DNA of 11,252 nucleotides from Desulfuromonadaceae bacterium (GTDB lineage Bacteria > Desulfobacterota > Desulfuromonadia > Desulfuromonadales > Geopsychrobacteraceae): the NCBI GenBank assembly GCA_030639985.1, contig DAOWKG010000105.1, positions 1 to 11,252 of the forward strand. Direction: 5' to 3'. Of the stretch, positions 8,244-11,252 are shown in pieces (within the stretch, counting starts at the first letter, position 1; every line of letters starts with the position of its first letter). A model generated the notes under the pieces. It made no database searches. It saw nothing but the letters and a program-made list of their open reading frames with translations, and had not been told where the DNA came from. The position numbers were made by a program, and so were the translations under genes.

Positions 8244-8281
8244 ATAATCCCAATAACTTAGGTTGTTGGGATTATTTTTTT
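8244..8281 (+). terminator. Strong intrinsic terminator after tRNA-Leu
   Basis: A 14-bp stem pairs 8244-8257 with 8262-8275 and contains one G-T wobble. It closes on a 4-base loop (TTAG) and runs straight into a seven-T tract (8275-8281). It starts 9 nt after the tRNA CCA end. No other terminator lies between pilR and this point, so it probably also ends pil-operon read-through. Confidence 0.88.
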
Positions 8282-8512
8282 ATAGATCGGAAAATTGCTG
8301 CCAAGCAGCTTTTGCAGTGGCGGAAAGCAATTGACATTGATAGCCCTTCTATGATTTTCTAGGTCGCTGCTCGAGTAGGAATCTGTCTGGGAATGTCAGA
8401 ACTTTTTTGAGATGTATTAGCCTCTCAATAATTTGAAATCTGCCCATTGAAATAGCCGATTTCTCACTACAGTTCTAATTACTAACATGCTCCTGTATTT
8501 GGATACTATTTG
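8282..8512 (+). other. Non-coding spacer between tRNA-Leu and queA
   Basis: No protein gene of useful length or known RNA family is recognisable here. A small hairpin GCTGC-CAA-GCAGC (8297-8309) followed by four T is too short for a firm terminator call. TTGAGA (8407-8412) pairs with TCTCAA (8423-8428). TTGAAAT occurs twice (8433-8439 and 8447-8453), and both copies can pair through GAAAT with ATTTC (8459-8463). TTGACA at 8331-8336 and TATGAT at 8350-8355 look like promoter boxes but are only 13 bp apart. The queA promoter should lie here but I cannot place it. I saw nothing matching the conserved core of a preQ1 riboswitch. Confidence 0.5.
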
Positions 8513-10690
<2,178 letters not shown>

Positions 10691-10692
<2 letters not shown>

Positions 10693-10697
10693 GAGGT
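10691..10697 (+). promoter_or_regulatory. Apparently ownerless perfect Shine-Dalgarno sequence at the tgt stop
   Basis: AGGAGGT starts inside the tgt stop codon. The only start at normal distance is a TTG at 10707, 9 nt downstream, which opens a seven-codon frame (MRIVTRN, stop at 10728-10730). A second frame runs open through 10697-10822 but has no ATG, and its first TTG abuts the AGGAGG. Either a tiny leader peptide or chance would explain it. Confidence 0.35.
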
Positions 10698-10711
10698 TGT
10701 CGGGCTTTGCG

Positions 10712-10811
10712 GATCGTAACGAGAAATTGACTGTTCGAGGGCAGGCTTTCGTAGATTTGAGAGCGAATAGCACCGCTATTTGTCGAAAATATACGGAAAT
10801 CTGCACCGATC
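10712..10811 (+). other. Nested inverted repeats in the tgt-yajC spacer, possible structured RNA
   Basis: Three helices nest inside each other. An outer 5-bp helix pairs GATCG (10712-10716) with CGATC (10807-10811). A middle 8-bp helix pairs 10751-10758 with 10797-10804, with one G-T pair. An inner 8-bp hairpin pairs 10764-10771 with 10775-10782 around the loop ACC, with one G-T pair. An alternative pairing of TTTCG (10747-10751) with CGAAA (10784-10788) would compete. No U-tract follows. I do not recognise a known RNA family, and folding was traced by hand only. Confidence 0.3.
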
Positions 10812-10851
10812 AGGCGGTTTAGCAGTAGATTCTTGTAAAGTCCGACCGCCT
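10812..10851 (+). repeat. Inverted repeat AGGCGGT / ACCGCCT upstream of yajC
   Basis: The perfect 7-base arms at 10812-10818 and 10845-10851 are 26 bases apart. TTTA/TAAA (10818-10821 and 10836-10839) could extend the pairing with a bulge, sharing one base with the outer arm. The right arm falls in the spacer of the candidate yajC promoter, so it could be either an operator-like site or an RNA stem. No T-tract follows, so it is not a standard terminator. Confidence 0.4.
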
Positions 10852-10861
10852 CCTCTATAAA
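10833..10861 (+). promoter_or_regulatory. Candidate sigma-70 promoter for yajC
   Basis: TTGTAA (10833-10838, 4/6 match to -35) and TATAAA (10856-10861, 5/6 match to -10) are 17 bp apart. Transcription would start near 10868, leaving a leader of about 40 nt before yajC. This is a consensus match only. Confidence 0.4.
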
Positions 10862-10907
10862 TTAAGATATTATCTATAGTTAAAAACACATTCAAGGAGG
10901 AAATTAC

Positions 10908-11213
10908 ATGGCAACAGAAGCTTTTGCAATGGCAGGAAATACCGCAGCTCAAGGACAAGGTGGATATCAGTCAATTATCATGCTGGTGGCGATGTTTGCC
11001 ATCTTTTATTTCTTGTTGATCCGTCCGCAGCAAAAACGGGCAAAGCAACAGAAGGAACTGGTAGCTGGACTTAAGGTCGGAGACAACGCTGTTTCTGCTG
11101 GTGGTATCCACGGTAAAATTACTGCCGTTGAAGATACAACTTTGACCATGGAGATTGCAACTGGGGTTAAGATTAAAATGAATCGCGCTTCAGTTACCGA
11201 CGTTAAGCAGTAG
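10908..11213 (+). CDS. yajC: Sec translocase accessory subunit YajC
   Basis: YajC is a small inner-membrane protein that associates with SecD-SecF and the SecYEG channel in protein export. The 101-residue product has the family layout: a short Ala/Gly/Gln-rich N-terminus, one membrane helix at about 22-38, and the conserved junction FYFLLIRPQQKR at 33-44. A basic, Lys/Gln-rich stretch follows, then a small soluble domain containing KVGDNAVSAGGIHGKI (56-71). An ideal ribosome-binding site, AAGGAGG at 10894-10900, lies 7 nt before the ATG. It is stronger than the sites of most other genes here and suggests good expression. yajC after queA-tgt, usually followed by secD and secF, is a widespread bacterial order; secD would begin outside the window. 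Confidence 0.95.
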   Translation: MATEAFAMAGNTAAQGQGGYQSIIMLVAMFAIFYFLLIRPQQKRAKQQKELVAGLKVGDNAVSAGGIHGKITAVEDTTLTMEIATGVKIKMNRASVTDVKQ

Positions 11214-11252
11214 ATCCTATTATTTGATCATTTTTACCTGCCCATAAATGTT

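Noticed and set aside
8331..8355. Promoter TTGACA / TATGAT before queA
   Set aside because: The boxes match consensus well, but the 13-bp spacer is too short for a normal sigma-70 promoter.
8117..8362. 81-codon + strand reading frame
   Set aside because: It runs straight through the tRNA-Leu and its terminator, and the encoded residues resemble no protein. It is a shadow of RNA sequence.
8382..8408. Terminator-like TCTG/CAGA hairpin followed by six T
   Set aside because: The stem has only four base pairs, too weak for a credible terminator. The strong terminator just upstream already does the job.
11213..11235. Terminator after yajC (GATC/GATC stem then five T)
   Set aside because: The stem is four bases of a common palindrome with a 9-base loop. 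yajC is normally co-transcribed with secD.
11248..11252. ATG near the right edge as the secD start
   Set aside because: No ribosome-binding sequence precedes it and only five bases are available, so it cannot be supported.

Overview
The window is a compact bacterial chromosomal segment. All eight protein genes and one tRNA gene lie on the + strand, and no mobile element or CRISPR array is visible. The order aroE-pilB-pilT-pilC-pilS-pilR is the type IV pilus cluster order known from Geobacter and other Desulfuromonadales (Desulfobacterota-type, Gram-negative). The cluster type, the PilT N-terminus (MANMHQLL) and queA-tgt-yajC nearby all point to that group. Base composition looks AT-richer than typical Geobacter (judged by eye, not computed), so a Desulfuromonas/Desulfuromusa/Malonomonas-like relative is plausible. 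Species cannot be assigned from this window.

Positions 1-8092 form one tightly packed unit. aroE (shikimate pathway) comes first, then pilB (extension ATPase), pilT (retraction ATPase), pilC (inner-membrane platform), pilS (membrane sensor kinase) and pilR (sigma-54 response regulator). Gaps are 19, 76 and 68 bp, followed by a 1-base overlap and a 2-bp gap, which suggests co-transcription. Together these genes encode the motor and regulatory part of a type IVa pilus. The pilin gene pilA, which in Geobacter follows pilR, is not in the window, nor are the secretin and alignment genes.

Positions 8093-8512 hold a tRNA-Leu(UAA) gene with its own sigma-70-like promoter and a strong intrinsic terminator, which probably also ends pil read-through. 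About 230 bp of non-coding sequence without a recognised element follows.

Positions 8513-11213 hold queA and tgt, two enzymes of queuosine tRNA modification, then a 215-bp spacer and yajC, the first gene of the usual yajC-secD-secF set. The spacer contains an apparently ownerless perfect Shine-Dalgarno sequence, several nested inverted repeats and a candidate promoter for yajC. The last 39 bases (11214-11252) after yajC show no gene; secD would be expected just beyond the edge.

Most of the window is well-understood machinery. The points worth a second look are the missing pilA, the tRNA unit directly behind pilR, the paired cyclic-di-GMP-type motifs in PilB and the structured tgt-yajC spacer. 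I did not find a convincing undescribed system.
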